This document shows positions 6,278 to 7,953 of a DNA stretch of 7,953 nt, in pieces (positions within the stretch are counted from its first letter, which is position 1; every line of letters starts with the position of its first letter). The DNA lies in NCBI GenBank assembly GCA_017538005.1, contig JAFYJR010000075.1, forward strand, positions 1-7,953, given 5' to 3'. The position numbers and the translations under genes are program-made. The notes below the pieces were generated by a model, which did not search any database, had not been told where the DNA came from, and was given only the letters and a program-made list of their open reading frames with translations. The DNA comes from Clostridia bacterium (GTDB taxonomy: Bacteria; Bacillota; Clostridia; Oscillospirales; Acutalibacteraceae).

Positions 6278-7188
6278 GAGTAGTCTTCATGGGAACGCCG
6301 GACTTCGCCGTTCCCACCCTGGAAAGACTGGCTGAAAAACACGATGTCATCGGCGTTTTCACTCAGCCGGACAAGCCTAAGGGCAGACATATGACAATGA
6401 CACCGTCAGATGTCAAGGTAAAAGCCGAAGAATTGAATATCCCTGTTTTTCAGCTCGAAAGTTTAAAGCACGGCGAAGCCATGCCCATCCTTGAGGAACT
6501 GAAACCCGATGTCATAGTCGTTGCGGCATACGGTCAGATACTGAAAGAGGATGTGCTGAACTTCCCGAAGTACGGCTGCATCAACGCGCACGGCTCGATT
6601 CTTCCCAAATACCGCGGTGCCGCGCCCATACAGCGCGCCGTCATCGACGGCGAGACCGAAACCGGCGTCACCGCGATGCTGATGAATGAAGGCCTCGATA
6701 CAGGCGATATTCTTAAAATCAACAGAACACAGATTGATCCTGATGAAACCGCGGGTGAACTCTTCGACCGCCTGGCGAAACTTGCCGCGGACACCATAGA
6801 AGAGACCCTCGACAACATAGACGAACTGACAGCGAACAGAATGAAACAACCCGAAGAGGGCATTTACGCAAAGATGCTTTCCAAGGCCGACTGTCCGATA
6901 GACTGGAACAAAACGGCGCAGGAGATTCACAATCAGATCAGAGGCCTAAATCCCTGGCCGACTGCGACAACGAAATACAGAGACGAAACGATAAAGATTC
7001 ACAAGTCGCAGCTGACGGACACAAAAAGCATAAAACCCGCAGGTACGATAACCGCGGAAAAAGATAGACTCTTCGTCGCGACGGGCGACAGAGAGCTTGA
7101 AATCCTTGAAATACAACCTCAAAATAAAAACAGAATGGCCGTAAAAGACTATCTTCTGGGCCACACTTTGGAAGGAGTGTTTGAATAA
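6274..7188 (+). CDS. fmt: Methionyl-tRNA formyltransferase
   Basis: A 304-residue enzyme that transfers a formyl group from 10-formyltetrahydrofolate to Met-tRNA(fMet). The N-terminal Rossmann domain (about 1-190) starts with MRVVFMGTPDFAVPTLERL. The catalytic triad matches the family: N104 and H106 in NAHGSILPKYRGAAPIQ (104-120) and D142 in GLDTGDIL (140-147). The linker and OB-fold C-terminal domain (about 200-304) contain RGLNPWPTATT. The start is GTG 6274 in a GTGA overlap with the def stop. An ATG at 6289 would delete the first beta-strand (RVVF), so GTG is preferred, with AGGA at 6261-6264 as a plausible ribosome binding site inside def. The TAA stop shares its last A with the ATG of the next gene. 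Confidence 0.97.
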   Translation: MRVVFMGTPDFAVPTLERLAEKHDVIGVFTQPDKPKGRHMTMTPSDVKVKAEELNIPVFQLESLKHGEAMPILEELKPDVIVVAAYGQILKEDVLNFPKYGCINAHGSILPKYRGAAPIQRAVIDGETETGVTAMLMNEGLDTGDILKINRTQIDPDETAGELFDRLAKLAADTIEETLDNIDELTANRMKQPEEGIYAKMLSKADCPIDWNKTAQEIHNQIRGLNPWPTATTKYRDETIKIHKSQLTDTKSIKPAGTITAEKDRLFVATGDRELEILEIQPQNKNRMAVKDYLLGHTLEGVFE

Positions 7189-7901
7189 TGTATTGGGATC
7201 CCCTCTATTTTTTAGTCATTGCCATGTTCTTCATCGCCATGGTGGCGCAGAACAAGGTAAAGAGAACATATTCCAAGTTCTCACAGGTGGCAAGCGAAAG
7301 AGGAATAACCGCTGAACGCGCGGTACAGATGGTTCTCGACTACTACGGTATCACGGATGTTTCCATACAGCAGATTCCCGGCGAGCTCACCGACAACTAT
7401 AATCCGAAGACAAACATCATAAGCCTTTCGGAGCCCGTTGCCGGCAGCACGAGCATCGCCGCCATAGGCGTTGCCTGTCATGAGGCGGGCCATGCCGCGC
7501 AGCACGCAACAGGCTATCTTCCCATAAAGATAAGGAACTCTATAGTTCCCATCTGCAACATAGGTTCACGCCTCGGCATACCTCTCGCCATCATCGGTAT
7601 CATCCTGCAGACGAGTGTATCAGGCATGTGGGAGACGGGACAGGCACTTATCTATGCCGGCATAATTATGTACGGTTTTGCCTTCGTATTCCAGTTTGTA
7701 ACACTTCCCACAGAGCTTGACGCAAGCCACAGGGCTCTCAAAGTTATTGATGAGCGCGACATACTCTCAAAAGATGAGCGTGAAGGTGCCAAGAAGGTCC
7801 TCACTGCCGCCGCTATGACCTATGTCGTAGCCCTCGCTACAGCCCTCGTAAACCTTCTCAGATTTGCGTATATCTTTTTGGGTAGAGGCAGAAGGAGATA
7901 A
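7188..7901 (+). CDS. yugP: YugP-type membrane zinc metallopeptidase
   Basis: A 237-residue integral membrane protein of the YugP neutral zinc metallopeptidase family. An N-terminal membrane segment lies at about 6-21. HEAGHAAQH (98-106) supplies the HExxH zinc motif, with H98 and H102 as ligands and E99 as catalytic base. Further membrane segments are at about 128-146, 152-172 and 206-231. TLPTELDASHRAL (172-184) is the second conserved family motif, and E176 is a candidate third ligand (inference). The tail GRGRRR is basic. Substrate and physiological role are not established for the family. AAGGAG at 7172-7177 precedes the ATG, which overlaps the fmt stop by one base (TAATG), so it is coupled to fmt. 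This gene is not at this position in B. subtilis, but I believe a similar insertion between fmt and rsmB is frequent in Clostridia. Confidence 0.92.
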   Translation: MYWDPLYFLVIAMFFIAMVAQNKVKRTYSKFSQVASERGITAERAVQMVLDYYGITDVSIQQIPGELTDNYNPKTNIISLSEPVAGSTSIAAIGVACHEAGHAAQHATGYLPIKIRNSIVPICNIGSRLGIPLAIIGIILQTSVSGMWETGQALIYAGIIMYGFAFVFQFVTLPTELDASHRALKVIDERDILSKDEREGAKKVLTAAAMTYVVALATALVNLLRFAYIFLGRGRRR

Positions 7902-7903
7902 GC

Positions 7904-7953
7904 ATGAAGAATGCAAGGCAACTTGCCTTTGAAACGCTCCTGAAAATTGAACA
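7904..7953 (+). CDS. rsmB: 16S rRNA m5C967 methyltransferase, N-terminal fragment (3' end outside window)
   Basis: Only 16 complete codons are visible, MKNARQLAFETLLKIE. The pattern AR-LAFE-LLKIE is typical of the first helix of the NusB-like domain that opens RsmB (Sun) proteins. In Firmicutes rsmB follows fmt, with or without an intervening metallopeptidase gene, so context supports the call strongly. AAGGAG at 7892-7897, at the end of the metallopeptidase gene, lies 6 nt before ATG 7904. The full protein would methylate C967 of 16S rRNA; its catalytic domain is outside the window. NusB itself is an alternative from the fragment alone, but is less likely here. Confidence 0.8.
   Translation, partial: MKNARQLAFETLLKIE

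Noticed and set aside
1..7953. Search for CRISPR repeats, insertion sequences, tRNA or rRNA genes, riboswitches and defence genes
   Set aside because: No direct or inverted repeat array, transposase, structural RNA or defence protein motif was found. Genes fill almost the entire window, and the largest gap is about 87 nt.

Overview
The window is a compact, all-plus-strand stretch of core housekeeping genes from a low-GC Gram-positive lineage. It most likely comes from the class Clostridia, perhaps an Oscillospiraceae/Ruminococcaceae-like gut or rumen bacterium. This rests on gene order (the Firmicutes yicC/yloC-remA-gmk-rpoZ-priA-def-fmt-rsmB cluster), the GerW/YtfJ sporulation-family gene next to a DUF2953 gene, strong AGGAGG-type ribosome binding sites, and protein sequences of Clostridia character. 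Base composition looks close to 50 % G+C by eye (not computed). A species cannot be named from this sequence alone.

Layout. Positions 1-675 hold the 3' end of a DUF2953 membrane-associated protein gene and ytfJ (GerW family), closely spaced. A hairpin at 695-719, probably a weak terminator, and an isolated -10-like TATAAT at 728-733 mark the only real intergenic gap (676-762). From 763 to the window end every gene is packed head to tail with gaps of 0-17 nt or with overlaps: rluB (23S rRNA pseudouridine synthase), yicC (endoribonuclease family), remA (DUF370 DNA-binding regulator), gmk (guanylate kinase), rpoZ (RNA polymerase omega), priA (replication restart helicase), def (peptide deformylase), fmt (Met-tRNA formyltransferase), a YugP-type membrane zinc metallopeptidase, and the first 16 codons of rsmB (16S rRNA m5C methyltransferase). 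The run looks like a single transcription unit with extensive translational coupling.

Function. The genes serve information processing: rRNA modification (rluB, rsmB), RNA turnover (yicC), transcription (rpoZ, remA), nucleotide supply (gmk), replication restart (priA), and formylation and deformylation of initiator methionine (fmt, def). The metallopeptidase is the only gene with no clear link to these themes.

Novelty. I see no mobile element, CRISPR array, RNA gene, defence system or undescribed system. Points worth a second look are small: a DEEQ in place of DEEH in the PriA Walker B motif, a PhnN-like P-loop and a C-terminal extension in Gmk, the absence of coaBC between rpoZ and priA, and the direct joining of rluB to the yicC-rsmB block.
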